Under the pieces are notes generated by a model. The model saw only the letters and a program-made list of their open reading frames with translations. It did no database searches and was not told where the DNA came from. From DAOUJH01 sp965248955 (GTDB taxonomy: Bacteria; Chloroflexota; Dehalococcoidia; Lucifugimonadales; QGNO01), in the NCBI GenBank assembly GCA_965248955.1, contig OZ252212.1, forward strand, positions 1,426,001-1,490,000: DNA of 64,000 nt, written 5' to 3'. How positions within the stretch are numbered: the first letter of the stretch is position 1; each line of letters begins with the position of its first letter. Shown here in pieces: positions 34,463 through 42,233 of the stretch. The position numbers and the translations under genes are program-made.

Positions 34463-34803
34463 GCTTCACCACTTGACATAAGTCGTTTTTTGGGTGTTGT
34501 GAAAACGGTCATTAGGCGTGAGATGACGTTTAACGGTGGAGCGGCGTCGTGCCTGAGAATCGGAATTGTTTCCAACGTTATGTCAACCTCCAAGGCTAAA
34601 AACGGGCCAAAATTTTGAAAATATGGGAAAACAATTCCGATTCCCTTCCCTTCGACTAAGCTCAGGGCAGGCCCTTCGACTTTGCTGAGGACAGGTTTTC
34701 GGGCAAAGTTGAGGATAGGGAGGCGGGCGTTTTGGTTGCCAAGGGGCGCGCCACGCTTCCCATCCATGCGGGCCAGCGTCTGGGGGAAAGTGTTCTGGGT
34801 CAT
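34459..34803 (-). CDS. Chimeric small phage-region gene with portal-like N-terminus
   Basis: Read from ATG 34803 (114 residues). The first 15 residues copy the portal N-terminus (MTQNTFPQTLARMDGKR against MTQPTLPQTLARMDGER). Then comes a GAPLGNQNA motif common in small phage packaging proteins, then LSKVEGPALSLVEG, which is a translated dispersed repeat (34648-34696), then unrelated residues. The stop overlaps the portal start as ATGA. It looks assembled from pieces, so it may be a decayed small terminase or fused portal start, and whether it is translated is unclear. Confidence 0.4.
   Translation of the reverse strand: MTQNTFPQTLARMDGKRGAPLGNQNARLPILNFARKPVLSKVEGPALSLVEGKGIGIVFPYFQNFGPFLALEVDITLETIPILRHDAAPPLNVISRLMTVFTTPKKRLMSSGEA
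34648..34696. repeat. Dispersed repeat CCTTCGACTAAGCTCAGGGC
   Basis: Two tandem half-units (CTTCGACTAAGCTCAGGGCAGG and CCTTCGACTTTGCTGAGGACAGG). When translated they give the LSKVEGPALSLVEG peptide in the gene above. This repeat type is common in genomes from sediment and soil bacteria. Confidence 0.65.
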
Positions 34804-34835
34804 GGCACCTCCTGTCATAGTTCACCGCACCTCCC

Positions 34836-35138
34836 TCACCTGGCCAGCGACAACGCGGGCAGGGGCTCCGCCGCCACCGGAGCCTCTCTGCCGTTGGCCC
34901 GCGCCAGGATGCGATGAACGGTACGCTCGCTGATCTGGAAGCGCTGCGCCAGCTCGCCGACGCTGGCCTTCTCCCGGCGTCGCACACTGAGCAGGTGGCG
35001 GTCCCGCTGGTCGCGGCGGTAGCTCCGCAGCCAGCCGGGGTCGTCGTGCTTGCACTTGGGCAGGGGGCAACTTAGGCATGACTGCGACACCTCACAGCCG
35101 TTGTCTCTATATGGAAAATGTTCCGGCAATACGTCCAT
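34836..35138 (-). CDS. Small helix-turn-helix protein with a Cys cluster
   Basis: One hundred residues from ATG 35138 (an in-frame ATG at 35165 is the alternative). The N-terminus has C-x5-C-x2-C-x4-C (CEVSQSCLSCPLPKC), possibly a zinc site, then PGWLRSYRRDQRDRHLL and a helix-turn-helix ASVGELAQRFQISERTVHRIL. Such small regulators often accompany phage packaging genes in this lineage and may control them or act as small terminase. It lies between terminase and portal genes on the same strand. Confidence 0.6.
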   Translation of the reverse strand: MDVLPEHFPYRDNGCEVSQSCLSCPLPKCKHDDPGWLRSYRRDQRDRHLLSVRRREKASVGELAQRFQISERTVHRILARANGREAPVAAEPLPALSLAR

Positions 35139-35229
35139 CTTTGGCACACCTTTCTTACTGGTCATTGGCCATCACCTGTAATTGGTTGCGACAGTCCTTC
35201 TGTACGGCGAATCCCTATGCGTCCCCACG

Positions 35230-35350
35230 CCACCCCTGGATACCCGCCTGCGCGAGCATGACGGAGAAGAGAGCGTGCTCAGAGCACCATGCCGCCCCTG
35301 GATGCCCGCCCCCGCATCAAGTGTGGGGCAAGCTGTGCGGGCATGACGGA
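35230..35350. repeat. Two copies of the GGATGCCCG/CGGGCATGACGG palindrome
   Basis: Units at 35230-35264 and 35291-35350, the second with the inner CCGCATCAAGTGTGGGG hairpin. They fill the 203-base gap after the terminase gene, where no gene is seen. Confidence 0.75.
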
Positions 35351-35368
35351 GAGCACGGTGCGGGGGTA

Positions 35369-36811
35369 TCAGCGCATGGCGGCCACCTCCAGTTCCCGGG
35401 CCGCGTTGCGGCTGTGGCCGCGCGCCACTCGTGGAGCGTACCTGGAGGCCTGCACCAGCAGGGCAAGGCTCGCCAGGTAGTCGTCGTGGCCGCGTTTGGG
35501 GTCGACGTGGAAGTTCATGGTGCGGTTGGGTCGAAAGTAGGCTTCGGCCTGTGCCAGTTGCTCCCAGAACTCCACGTACTCCGAAGAACCGTCCGGGCAG
35601 TACATCTTGAGACGGCCGCTGTTCACCGCCGCCAGCAGGTCGAAGCCCAGGCGTGACTTGCTCTGCGCGGTGAATACGAACGGATCGACGACGGCCTTGC
35701 CCAGAACGCGTTCCAGGAAGCTGGCCGGTCCCTGTCCCAGGCCGGTGGCGTCCACCACCACGCGGCGGCAGTTCCAGACCCGCTTCAGCAGGTCGACCAG
35801 CCGGGGATAGATGGCGGCCAGCGATACGCCGGTCCACTGCACGTGCTCCACCACCTTGACCTGCGGCTCGCCGCTGAACGGGTCACCGGCGTCAAAGTCA
35901 AGCTCTGCGATGGTGAGCACGGTGGAGTCGCGCTGGGGCCTCTCTTTGCCTGAGCCGGATGAGCCTCCCAAGCTCTGGCCAAGGGAATCGCTTCCCGCGA
36001 CTCCGCCCGCCATGTCCAGGGCTGCGACGTAGGTCTTGCCCTGCTCCGGCCAGCGACGGCGTGAGTGGCCGCCCTGAAGCTGTGCCTGCTGCGACGCGCC
36101 GAACAGGCCCCCCTGGCCAGACACCGGCAGCAGAAGATACTGGCTGCGGAACAGGGGGTGGTCTTCTCCCAGCCGCAGCCGCTCGCCCTCAACGTACTCC
36201 CGGTACAGCGGGTTGTGCCGCGCCACGTCCTGCCAGTCGTAGCGGAAGTGACGCCGGACCCCGTCGCGCCGCTCCATCTCCAAGTTCAGTTGCTTCTGCT
36301 CCTCCAGCAGCGAGTCGCCGTCCCAGGGGGTGCCGTAGAGCACTGATGTGACGTTGGCGGAAGCGCCCATGGGACGGAACTCCTTGTAGTACTTGGTCTT
36401 GTCTATCTCCTGCGCCTCGTCCATTTCGAGGAGGACGTGGGCCGTTGCGCCCACCACCCTGGCCGACGGCTCCGCGCTGAGGAAGACCTGGCGCGCCTTG
36501 CCCACGCGGAAGGAGTTCCTGCCCTCCGCCGTCCAGAGACCTTTGTGGCCGGCATCGTTGAGGCGGTCTTTGAGCCGGAAGATGCTGTTGAGCAACTGGG
36601 GCATGTAGGTGGGCGCGGCCTTGATGAGGTTGCCGCCCGAGGAGCGGTTGAGAGTGAGCAGCAGAAGCTCCAGCTGCGCTGAAAGCTCGTTCTTGCCTCC
36701 CTGGCGCGCCACCTCCACCGTGATGGTGAGTCCACGGTTGCGCAGGACGCTGTTCAGAATGGCGTGCGCCGCCTCCAGCTGGTAAGGTCTGAGTCTTTGC
36801 TTGATTCCCAT
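35369..36811 (-). CDS. Phage terminase large subunit
   Basis: A 480-residue packaging ATPase-nuclease. Walker A-like EVARQGGKNELSA (about residues 33-45), Walker B HVLLEMDEAQEID, and the nuclease domain from about 250 (YVAALDMAGG, then RRVVVDATGLGQG and KRGHDDYLASLALLV) with its metal-binding Asp residues. It cuts concatemeric phage DNA and pumps it through the portal. Length and motifs are intact. It leads the minus-strand packaging group, with small genes just upstream. Confidence 0.85.
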   Translation of the reverse strand: MGIKQRLRPYQLEAAHAILNSVLRNRGLTITVEVARQGGKNELSAQLELLLLTLNRSSGGNLIKAAPTYMPQLLNSIFRLKDRLNDAGHKGLWTAEGRNSFRVGKARQVFLSAEPSARVVGATAHVLLEMDEAQEIDKTKYYKEFRPMGASANVTSVLYGTPWDGDSLLEEQKQLNLEMERRDGVRRHFRYDWQDVARHNPLYREYVEGERLRLGEDHPLFRSQYLLLPVSGQGGLFGASQQAQLQGGHSRRRWPEQGKTYVAALDMAGGVAGSDSLGQSLGGSSGSGKERPQRDSTVLTIAELDFDAGDPFSGEPQVKVVEHVQWTGVSLAAIYPRLVDLLKRVWNCRRVVVDATGLGQGPASFLERVLGKAVVDPFVFTAQSKSRLGFDLLAAVNSGRLKMYCPDGSSEYVEFWEQLAQAEAYFRPNRTMNFHVDPKRGHDDYLASLALLVQASRYAPRVARGHSRNAARELEVAAMR

Positions 36812-36823
36812 AATCTCGCCTCC

Positions 36824-37042
36824 TTAATTGAGCAGGCCTATGGCTATCTGCGCTATCACAGCGCCTATCACCAGGAATATCAGCCCGTTGACCCGGCCCT
36901 TCAGTTCGTCCACCTGGCGTTCCAGGGCGTTTAGCCTGGCGTCCAACAGGGCATCGAAGGCCGAGCGGGGCGACAGGTCAACGCCGTCCCACAGGTCGCG
37001 CCTCAGCCTCTTCGCCGCTTCTCTGATCTCTTCAGACGGCAC
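36824..37042 (-). CDS. Small protein with coiled coil and C-terminal membrane helix
   Basis: Seventy-two residues: a helical segment ending LNALERQVDELKGRVNGL, then a single hydrophobic helix IFLVIGAVIAQIAIGLL. The pattern (coiled coil then one membrane anchor) is like XhlA-type phage proteins that work with holins. It overlaps the preceding gene by 11 bases and lies 12 bases before the terminase gene. Likely part of the phage group; role inferred only. Confidence 0.6.
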   Translation of the reverse strand: MPSEEIREAAKRLRRDLWDGVDLSPRSAFDALLDARLNALERQVDELKGRVNGLIFLVIGAVIAQIAIGLLN

Positions 37043-37358
37043 TGGGACTCTCCTCAGCGATTGCCTGCAATAGCTCCTCTACGGTGGACAGCATCTCCTT
37101 CTCCAGTTTCTCCGTAGATCCGGAGGAGAGCTGGTACTTGACGGATAGGCTCTTTGCCAGCATGCCTATGCCGCGCAGCAGAAGAGCGAACTCGTCCGGC
37201 TTGTTCCCTGCCAACCGACGCAGACGTATTCTGAGAAGGGCTATCTCCCCATCCAAGCCTTCCAAGGACATGGCAGAGGGAAGCTCCATCCTCTCCGCCC
37301 TGGTCAGGGCGTGCGTGTAGAACCGTTGCGCGTCCTTTCTCTTATCGCTGTCCGTCAT
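37032..37358 (-). CDS. Small helical protein upstream of terminase, possible small subunit
   Basis: A 108-residue, mostly helical, charged protein (RKDAQRFYTHALTRAERMEL ... LRIRLRRLAGNKPDEFALLLRGIGMLAKSL). The position just before the large terminase is where small terminase genes lie, and a coiled region like ALLRIRLRRL fits. No clear helix-turn-helix is seen. It overlaps genes on both sides (17 bases with 37342-37497 and 11 with 36824-37042), so the group is one operon. Confidence 0.5.
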   Translation of the reverse strand: MTDSDKRKDAQRFYTHALTRAERMELPSAMSLEGLDGEIALLRIRLRRLAGNKPDEFALLLRGIGMLAKSLSVKYQLSSGSTEKLEKEMLSTVEELLQAIAEESPSAV

Positions 37359-37497
37359 CGGTCCCTTCCAGTATCTCCAACATCTGTGGTATGGCGTCTT
37401 CGGGAAGCGTTAGGGCGGTCTCCATCAGGGCGTTCAGGAGCACCAGGGCGGCTATGTCCCATCGCTCGGTCCGGATTGCCTCTGCCAGTGCGCTCAT
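37342..37497 (-). CDS. Very small protein (51 residues) in the phage operon
   Basis: ATG 37497 is preceded by a strong GGAGGAAG site. The product begins MSALAEAIRTERWDIAALV and has one helical amphipathic stretch and an acidic tail (EILEGTDDGQR). It overlaps the next gene by 17 bases. The good ribosome site, tight packing and operon position support it; function unknown. Confidence 0.6.
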   Translation of the reverse strand: MSALAEAIRTERWDIAALVLLNALMETALTLPEDAIPQMLEILEGTDDGQR

Positions 37498-37506
37498 GAC
37501 TTCCTC

Positions 37507-37833
37507 CTAGTACCCCTTGAGCCGTCGCCTCAGGACCAGCGCCGTTAGAGTGGCGGCCACGACCAGGGATAGGGACGCCGCGGCGACCTGCACTCCCGCT
37601 TCGACCCTGAAATCGCTGCCCAGCAGGGTGGAAAATACGAAGGCCAGGCTTTCCAGGGCAATGGCCAGGTTGATCATGACCAGGGTGAGCAGGCCAACCC
37701 GGCGCTTCCTTTGGCATGAGAAGTAGAGCCAAAAGTAGCGCGCGTTGTAGCCGCTCAATGCTATGGTGAAGCCGCGTTGCAAGAGCAGAATCAGCTCTAC
37801 GGGACTATTCAATACAACACCTCTGGCCACCAA
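37507..37833 (-). CDS. Small membrane protein, first gene of the phage-like operon
   Basis: A 108-residue protein with two or three hydrophobic segments (LLTLVMINLAIALESLAFVFSTLLG and AASLSLVVAATLTALVL) and a basic end RRRLKGY. It could be a holin-like protein, but the sequence is not diagnostic. The start is uncertain: the first part (residues 1-45) could be upstream leader. It is followed by the tiny gene at 37342-37497 nine bases later. Confidence 0.5.
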   Translation of the reverse strand: MVARGVVLNSPVELILLLQRGFTIALSGYNARYFWLYFSCQRKRRVGLLTLVMINLAIALESLAFVFSTLLGSDFRVEAGVQVAAASLSLVVAATLTALVLRRRLKGY

Positions 37834-38003
37834 TGGCCTCCTGACAACCAGAACGTTAGTGCTGACTATAATAGAATAGATGTTCTACAAATGCAAGCCC
37901 AAGATGTCCTTTTTAGTAGAATATTCACTGGGTCCTATCCTCAGCGTCCCCAATACCGTCGCGTCAGCCTTCTGAGACGCCTTCTTGAAAGGAGAACATA
38001 GCT

Positions 38004-38204
38004 ATGTGGTGGTTAGACCTGCTCTGGGGATTGTGGAACGGGTTCACGGCCTGGATAGTCTTCGTTGTCCACGTATTCGGCGGCTGGGACAGCTTCCCCG
38101 TTTACAACGCGGCAAGGAGCGGAAACTGGTACGACTTCGGGTTCCTGGTTGGCGCGGGCTCGCCCCTTTTGGGCGTCTTAGGCAGGCGGCCTCGAAAGCG
38201 TTGA
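38004..38204 (+). CDS. Small membrane protein with a repeat-encoded C-terminus
   Basis: Sixty-six residues from ATG 38004 with AAGGAGAAC upstream. Trp-rich start MWWLDLLWGLWNGFTAWIVFVVHVFGGWDSF, one or two membrane segments, and a soluble end. The last ten residues (GVLGRRPRKR) are encoded by the left copy of the 96-bp direct repeat (38171-38266), so the natural C-terminus was probably replaced. Function unknown. Confidence 0.65.
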   Translation: MWWLDLLWGLWNGFTAWIVFVVHVFGGWDSFPVYNAARSGNWYDFGFLVGAGSPLLGVLGRRPRKR

Positions 38205-38266
38205 CCGGCTCCTTCGGCACAGGCAGGGGAAGCGACGCCCAAAGCCGCATCAGCAAATCGTTGCGC
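38171..38266. repeat. 96-bp direct repeat, left copy
   Basis: About 90 of 96 bases match 38799-38893. The right copy includes the end of the yqeK gene; in the left copy the yqeK stop is changed (TAG to TGG), so the frame stays open. The copies bracket the gene 38296-38787. Confidence 0.88.
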
Positions 38267-38295
38267 TGGGATAGAGCCGCCATTTCAGGGCAAGG

Positions 38296-38787
38296 TCAAT
38301 AGGGCCTTCCGCTCTGCCATCGCCGGAACCACAGCATCATGAGGGCGAAGACGCCCAGAATGATGGCCGTTCCTACGAAGTCCTCGGCAAGTGCTGCGTT
38401 CTTCGCATCTCCAAGGAGAGGCCTGATTGCCAAGGAAGCGGTCACGCCTACCAGGATCAGGAACGGGGCCATCAGACCGAGCGGGACGTACTTGATGCGT
38501 CCCACCCTTGCCGTCCTGAAGAAGGTGGCGTCCAAAATCGCCAGCAGTAATGCGAACAGGTAAGAGACTCCACCCATCGCGCCCAACTGGCCAAAGGCGA
38601 CCGGGACCAGTGCATTGGCGATGAAGAGTCCGAGGATGAGGTAGAGGAATCTGAGAGGGCGCGCCGATTCACGCCACGCCGACCGCCATGCCGAGCGAGT
38701 CTTCTTCCAACGCCAAGCCAAGAGCTTGCCAAGCAGCTTGAGGGGGAATAGGACGAGTTTCGCAAGGAAGGAGGGCATTGCCCTCAT
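38296..38787 (-). CDS. Uncharacterised four-helix membrane protein
   Basis: A 163-residue protein. A basic N-terminus (KLLAWRWKKTRSAWRSAWRESARPLRFLY) is followed by four hydrophobic segments with few charged residues, ending in RRWQSGRPY. No family motif is recognised. It lies alone between two copies of a repeat that carries the 3' end of yqeK, and looks like an inserted cassette on the same strand as yqeK. The upstream edge TATATCAGCCCGGGCG abuts the repeat. Confidence 0.6.
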   Translation of the reverse strand: MRAMPSFLAKLVLFPLKLLGKLLAWRWKKTRSAWRSAWRESARPLRFLYLILGLFIANALVPVAFGQLGAMGGVSYLFALLLAILDATFFRTARVGRIKYVPLGLMAPFLILVGVTASLAIRPLLGDAKNAALAEDFVGTAIILGVFALMMLWFRRWQSGRPY

Positions 38788-38798
38788 TATATCAGCCC

Positions 38799-38893
38799 GG
38801 GCGTCTTAGGCAGGCGGCCTCGAAAGCGTTGACCGGCCCCTCGGCACAGGCAGGGGAAGCGATGTCTAAAGCCGCATCAGCAAATCGTTGCGC
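38799..38893. repeat. 96-bp direct repeat, right copy (3' end of yqeK)
   Basis: Contains the last codons and TAG stop of yqeK (38866-38868) and about 67 bases beyond it. Partner of 38171-38266. Confidence 0.88.
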
Positions 38894-39438
38894 GCCTCTA
38901 GGGAGGCCGGATGTATCAGTTTGCCCCGCTCCAGCAGCGAGGCAACCTCCGCCGTTAGGTATTCCACGGCGGCCCGTTCCAGGTTCTGGCGAGCCAGCAC
39001 CGCTGTCCTGCCCAAATGCGGGGCGCGTTCTACTTTCTGAGGCTCCACTTTGTCGGCGATGAAGACAACCAGGCCAACTCTGCTCATACCGGGGCATGAC
39101 GTGGAGTGCCAGCGCACCGCTTGGAGCACGTCCTCATCGGCCACGGCGCACTCTTCCCTGAGCAGGTGCGCCGCCAGAGGCCCGTGCAGAAGGATCGGCG
39201 CGCGCTCCTCTAAGGTGGTCGGGTCCAGGCCCTTGGCCCTGGCCTCGCTCAAAAGTTGCTCCTCGCCGTGGGCGCGATAGATGTCGTGTCCCAGAGCCGC
39301 CGTCTCCACCTTGCCGGGATCGACGCTGTGAATGGCGGCCAGCTCGAGCGACAGTTCCCTGACCCGTTCCAGGTGGGCTTGCAAGCCTGGAGGAAGCGAC
39401 TGGATGATGGAGCGCAGCTTGACCAGGGAGTCCGCCAT
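38866..39438 (-). CDS. yqeK: HD-domain phosphohydrolase, YqeK-like
   Basis: Read from ATG 39438 (190 residues), five bases after the HIT gene stop; the frame is open further upstream only as antisense to the HIT gene. LERVRELSLELAAIHSVDPGKVETAALGHDIYRAHG holds the His-Asp pair, with ILLHGPLAAHLLREEC and VRWHSTSCPGMSRVGLVVFIADKVEP completing the HD set. YqeK proteins hydrolyse diadenosine tetraphosphate symmetrically to ADP. Its neighbour, a HIT hydrolase, acts on related dinucleotides. It usually sits by nadD and rsfS, which are absent here. Confidence 0.85.
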   Translation of the reverse strand: MADSLVKLRSIIQSLPPGLQAHLERVRELSLELAAIHSVDPGKVETAALGHDIYRAHGEEQLLSEARAKGLDPTTLEERAPILLHGPLAAHLLREECAVADEDVLQAVRWHSTSCPGMSRVGLVVFIADKVEPQKVERAPHLGRTAVLARQNLERAAVEYLTAEVASLLERGKLIHPASLEARNDLLMRL

Positions 39439-39443
39439 CGTGC

Positions 39444-39782
39444 TCAGGAGTCGTTGCCCCAGGGCAGCCTCTTGCCGCCGAGCAGGTGCACGTGGACGTG
39501 GGGAAAGGTCTGGCCTGCGTCCTGGCCCTGGTTGATTATTAGCCTGAAACCGCTCCCGGCGACGCCCTCTTGTTGCGCCATCCGGCCCGCCACTTGGAAG
39601 AGGTGGCCTATCACCCCTTTGTGGGGTGAGTCCAGGGATACGATGTGCTCGTGGGGAATGATCAGAAGATGGGTTGGCGCCACGGGATTGATGTCGCGTA
39701 TGGCAAAGCAAACGTCGTCATTGTAGAGCTTGTTGCCGGGTATCTCGCCGGCGTCTATCTTGCAGAAGACGCAGTCAACCAT
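39444..39782 (-). CDS. HIT family hydrolase
   Basis: A 112-residue histidine triad protein: CVFCKIDAGEIPGNKLYNDDVCFAIRDINPVAPTHLLIIPHEHI at the start and the catalytic HVHVH in TFPHVHVHLLGGKRL near the C-terminus. These nucleotide-phosphoramidase/Ap4A-type hydrolases use the central His. An N-terminal C-x2-C and a later pair may hold zinc. It precedes yqeK by five bases; together they suggest clearance of Ap4A-type stress nucleotides. Confidence 0.93.
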   Translation of the reverse strand: MVDCVFCKIDAGEIPGNKLYNDDVCFAIRDINPVAPTHLLIIPHEHIVSLDSPHKGVIGHLFQVAGRMAQQEGVAGSGFRLIINQGQDAGQTFPHVHVHLLGGKRLPWGNDS

Positions 39783-39828
39783 TACTCACTCCTTGCGCCC
39801 CTCTCCCGCCTTCCCATGCCTCCTCCTC

Positions 39829-39931
39829 CGTCATTCCCGCCCCCGAGCGGGAATCCAGGGGTGGGGGTATGTCATGCTGAGGAGTTGGTCAAACTCCCTA
39901 GCGTTCAAACTACCCCATCCGACGAAGCATC
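39829..39931. repeat. Two dispersed repeats between HIT and Lrp-like genes
   Basis: 39829-39870 is a TCATTCCCGCCCCCGAGCGGGAAT hairpin of the CGGGCATGAC family. 39871-39931 matches 9732-9796 (TCATGCTGAGGAG ... GACGAAGCATC). The rest of 39783-40041 is without genes. Confidence 0.65.
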
Positions 39932-40041
39932 TCTCACACACAATCTGGCGGCGGGCGGCATCCACTATCAGGCATCCCCCGCGGCTGGTGACTGGCGCGC
40001 CTAGCAATATACACCTTGCGGGCAGGCGAGGCTATCGACCG

Positions 40042-40278
40042 TTAATGCCCAACAGCCAGGCAGGTCACGGTGCGCTGGATCCCGCCGATGGCGTGTACGC
40101 TGCTGGTCACCATGATGCCCACCGAGCTCAGGTCATCGGCCTCAATGACGGCTATGATGTCGTACGGGCCGGTGACAACATCCACAGACCTGATCCCGGG
40201 CATGCCCTCCAGCGCCTGCACCACGTCCTTGGTCTTGCCTACAGCAGTTTCGATAAGTACAAAAGCTTTTGTGGCCAC
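40042..40278 (-). CDS. Lrp/AsnC ligand-binding (RAM) domain protein
   Basis: Seventy-eight residues, a stand-alone RAM domain: AFVLIETAVGKTKDVVQALEGMPGIRSVDVVTGPYDIIAVIEADDLSSVGIMVTSSVHAIGGIQRT. It lacks the helix-turn-helix of full Lrp regulators. Such proteins form oligomers that bind amino acids and may modulate other regulators. AAGGTGTATATTG upstream is AT-rich but no clean promoter is seen. It is separated from its neighbours and probably transcribed alone. Confidence 0.88.
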   Translation of the reverse strand: MATKAFVLIETAVGKTKDVVQALEGMPGIRSVDVVTGPYDIIAVIEADDLSSVGIMVTSSVHAIGGIQRTVTCLAVGH

Positions 40279-40434
40279 AATACCCTCCCGACGTATGTCT
40301 TTGGAAAACTGGTAGCCATTTTATGAACGGGCAAGTGGGCTGTCAATTTGAGGGGCGTCGCACAAGATTATCGTGCGACGACTGCGGAGGGTTGAAGTGC
40401 AATTCCAAGCGATGCTAACGTACCTACGGAAATC

Positions 40435-40851
40435 ATGAATGTTCAAAGAGTAGTTCGAGGTATCCTGCTACGAGACAACAAGGCGTTCGTAGTTCTTCGT
40501 AGGCAGGACAGGCTCGATGGGGGATTGTGGGAATTTCCTGGGGGAAAGGTTGAGGACGGCGAGTCTCCCGTTGATGCTCTGGCACGTGAGTTCCTTGAAG
40601 AAACCGGCATCGAAATCCACGTTGGGGAAGTTGTAGATGAACACTGGTGGTCCAGTCCACAACAAAGGGTGACCTTCTACTGCACTATGCATCTAGTTCA
40701 GGCTACCTACCCCGATGTTTGCCCTTTGCTGAATGACGAGAGTATCCGTTTCACGTGGATGCCGCTGGAGGCTTTGGCGAGGAAAGAACAGGTGACGTGG
40801 AATGTTCGGCTCACTGCGGAGAGATTGGCTTCCAACAATGCTAGCTGCTGA
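40435..40851 (+). CDS. Nudix hydrolase, MutT-like
   Basis: A 138-residue Nudix protein with the full box GGKVEDGESPVDALAREFLEETGIEI. The N-terminal VVRGILLRDNKAFVVLRRQ and the WEFPGGK motif are as in MutT/8-oxo-dGTP and CTP pyrophosphohydrolases. It may remove oxidised nucleotides. The gene overlaps the next Nudix gene by 14 bases, so the two are translated together. The region 40.4-44.1 kb is a run of small accessory genes with lower GC. Confidence 0.87.
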   Translation: MNVQRVVRGILLRDNKAFVVLRRQDRLDGGLWEFPGGKVEDGESPVDALAREFLEETGIEIHVGEVVDEHWWSSPQQRVTFYCTMHLVQATYPDVCPLLNDESIRFTWMPLEALARKEQVTWNVRLTAERLASNNASC

Positions 40852-41281
40852 TAATCAAGGCAATACGCTTCTTGAGTTTATCACCACTACAGAAGATGCC
40901 GCCTCTGCGTTCCAACCGCTGACAGGGGCGCTGGTCGTCGCTCGATGGGATGACCGTTATCTGTTTGTCTTCGATAGACACAGGCGGCAATGGGAGATCC
41001 CCGGCGGAACGATAGAAGAAGGGGAAACACCCCGGGAATGTGCCGCAAGGGAGTTCAAGGAAGAGACTAATCAAGAGGCCAAGGCGCTCTACTTTTGCGG
41101 CTTGGCCAAAACAGCCGCCTCCAATGGGTTCACAGAATACACGTCGCTTTTTTCAGCCGTAGTAGATAAGCTTTCGCTCTTCCAAAGCAATGACGAGATC
41201 GAGCGGATAGCGTTGTGGGACCTGAACCAGGACATTGGGGAGGTGAACTCTATTGACCGTAAGCTGGTAGACTATGCCTAG
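40838..41281 (+). CDS. Nudix hydrolase
   Basis: Read from ATG 40838 (147 residues), inside the end of the previous gene. The Nudix box is GGTIEEGETPRECAAREFKEETNQEA, with all Glu residues and a slightly altered end (TNQ in place of the hydrophobic-Gly-hydrophobic triplet). The preceding WDDRYLFVFDRHRRQWEIPGG is typical. Substrate unknown. It is distinct from its neighbour (low identity), so the pair is not a recent tandem duplication. Confidence 0.83.
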   Translation: MLAADNQGNTLLEFITTTEDAASAFQPLTGALVVARWDDRYLFVFDRHRRQWEIPGGTIEEGETPRECAAREFKEETNQEAKALYFCGLAKTAASNGFTEYTSLFSAVVDKLSLFQSNDEIERIALWDLNQDIGEVNSIDRKLVDYA

Positions 41282-41477
41282 CCGTTCTCCCTGAAGCCTT
41301 CCCCTCATCCCTGCCTGGGCATAAGCCTCGGATTGCCTGTTGGAGAATCACTCATTTCCGCTCCCTATTCTTGCCTGTTCAGCCAAGATTGCGTAATGAC
41401 TACTATGTTAGTAAGGTTTGTGGCTGGGATGCTGTAGCACTGAAGCGTCGAGTAGCGTAGAGGAGGGCTTTGTGACC

Positions 41478-41804
41478 ATGGAGCAGCAGACACCGGACGA
41501 CCGGATGGAGTTGGGGCGCGCCGTAGGCACGATACTAGAAGTGCAACGCCAGTTTGAGGGGCGCTTCGACCGCTCGGAAGCGCGGCTTGACCGCTTGGAG
41601 ATGCGTCTTGATCGCTTTGAGGCACGTCTTGACCGCTTTGAGGAGAACCTGAGGGAGACCCACCGGCGTTTTGATGATACGAAGCAGCAAATTGAGGCGT
41701 TGCAACACAAGGTCAACGGGCACACGAATCGCCTCATGTATACGATAGTGTTTTTTAGCGTTGTGATAGTGGGGGCGGTTATCACCAGCGTGTTCGTGGG
41801 CTGA
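41478..41804 (+). CDS. Heptad-repeat protein with C-terminal membrane helix
   Basis: One hundred and eight residues from ATG 41478; a GTG at 41472 is better spaced from AGGAGG (41461-41466) and equally possible. A coiled coil of near-perfect heptads (RLDRLEM-RLDRFEA-RLDRFEE) is followed by LMYTIVFFSVVIVGAVITSVFVG, a single membrane anchor at the very end. Tail-anchored coiled coils of this kind are common in Chloroflexota next to phage-like or accessory genes and resemble haemolysin-XhlA-like proteins. Function unknown. Confidence 0.65.
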   Translation: MEQQTPDDRMELGRAVGTILEVQRQFEGRFDRSEARLDRLEMRLDRFEARLDRFEENLRETHRRFDDTKQQIEALQHKVNGHTNRLMYTIVFFSVVIVGAVITSVFVG

Positions 41805-41918
41805 GAGGCTGGGACTTTTGCACTTCTCTCCAAGCAAGCCATGCGCCCGCTTGACCGAACCGATGTCAGGCAGTACAATGGAGAGTCCTAAATTAGAACA
41901 GATGTGTGGTGAGCAAAT

Positions 41919-42170
41919 ATGGTGAATACGAACGATGTATTGGAAGGGAAGACCACAGAGGAAACGCAAAATCTATGTCAGCACCACTGGATGATTGAAC
42001 CGGTGGGAGGACCCACCAGTAAAGGGTGTTGCCGTTTGTGTGGTGAGGAACGCTCCTTTAGAAATTCTCTGGATAGCACGGTGTGGGAGAGAGATGTGCC
42101 CGTTATAGCCAGCTCTCCTCGTACACGTCCGGCCACTATTTCAATAGTGGAAGAAGATATAGACAAGTAG
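41919..42170 (+). CDS. Small zinc-ribbon-like protein
   Basis: An 83-residue protein with C-x2-H ... C-C-x2-C spacing (LCQHHWMIEPVGGPTSKGCCRLCGEERSFRN). The motif CQHHW...G.CR.CGE is frequent in short Chloroflexota proteins of unknown role and looks like a single zinc finger. The rest is polar. A TACAAT (41873-41878) and a TGTGGTGAG site lie just upstream. It precedes the tRNA pair by 64 bases. Confidence 0.65.
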   Translation: MVNTNDVLEGKTTEETQNLCQHHWMIEPVGGPTSKGCCRLCGEERSFRNSLDSTVWERDVPVIASSPRTRPATISIVEEDIDK

Positions 42171-42233
42171 CGAGCATCGTACGGATAGGCGTTTGCTCGT
42201 CATAAGCCAGCAGTGCTAGAATGGGTTCTCTTT

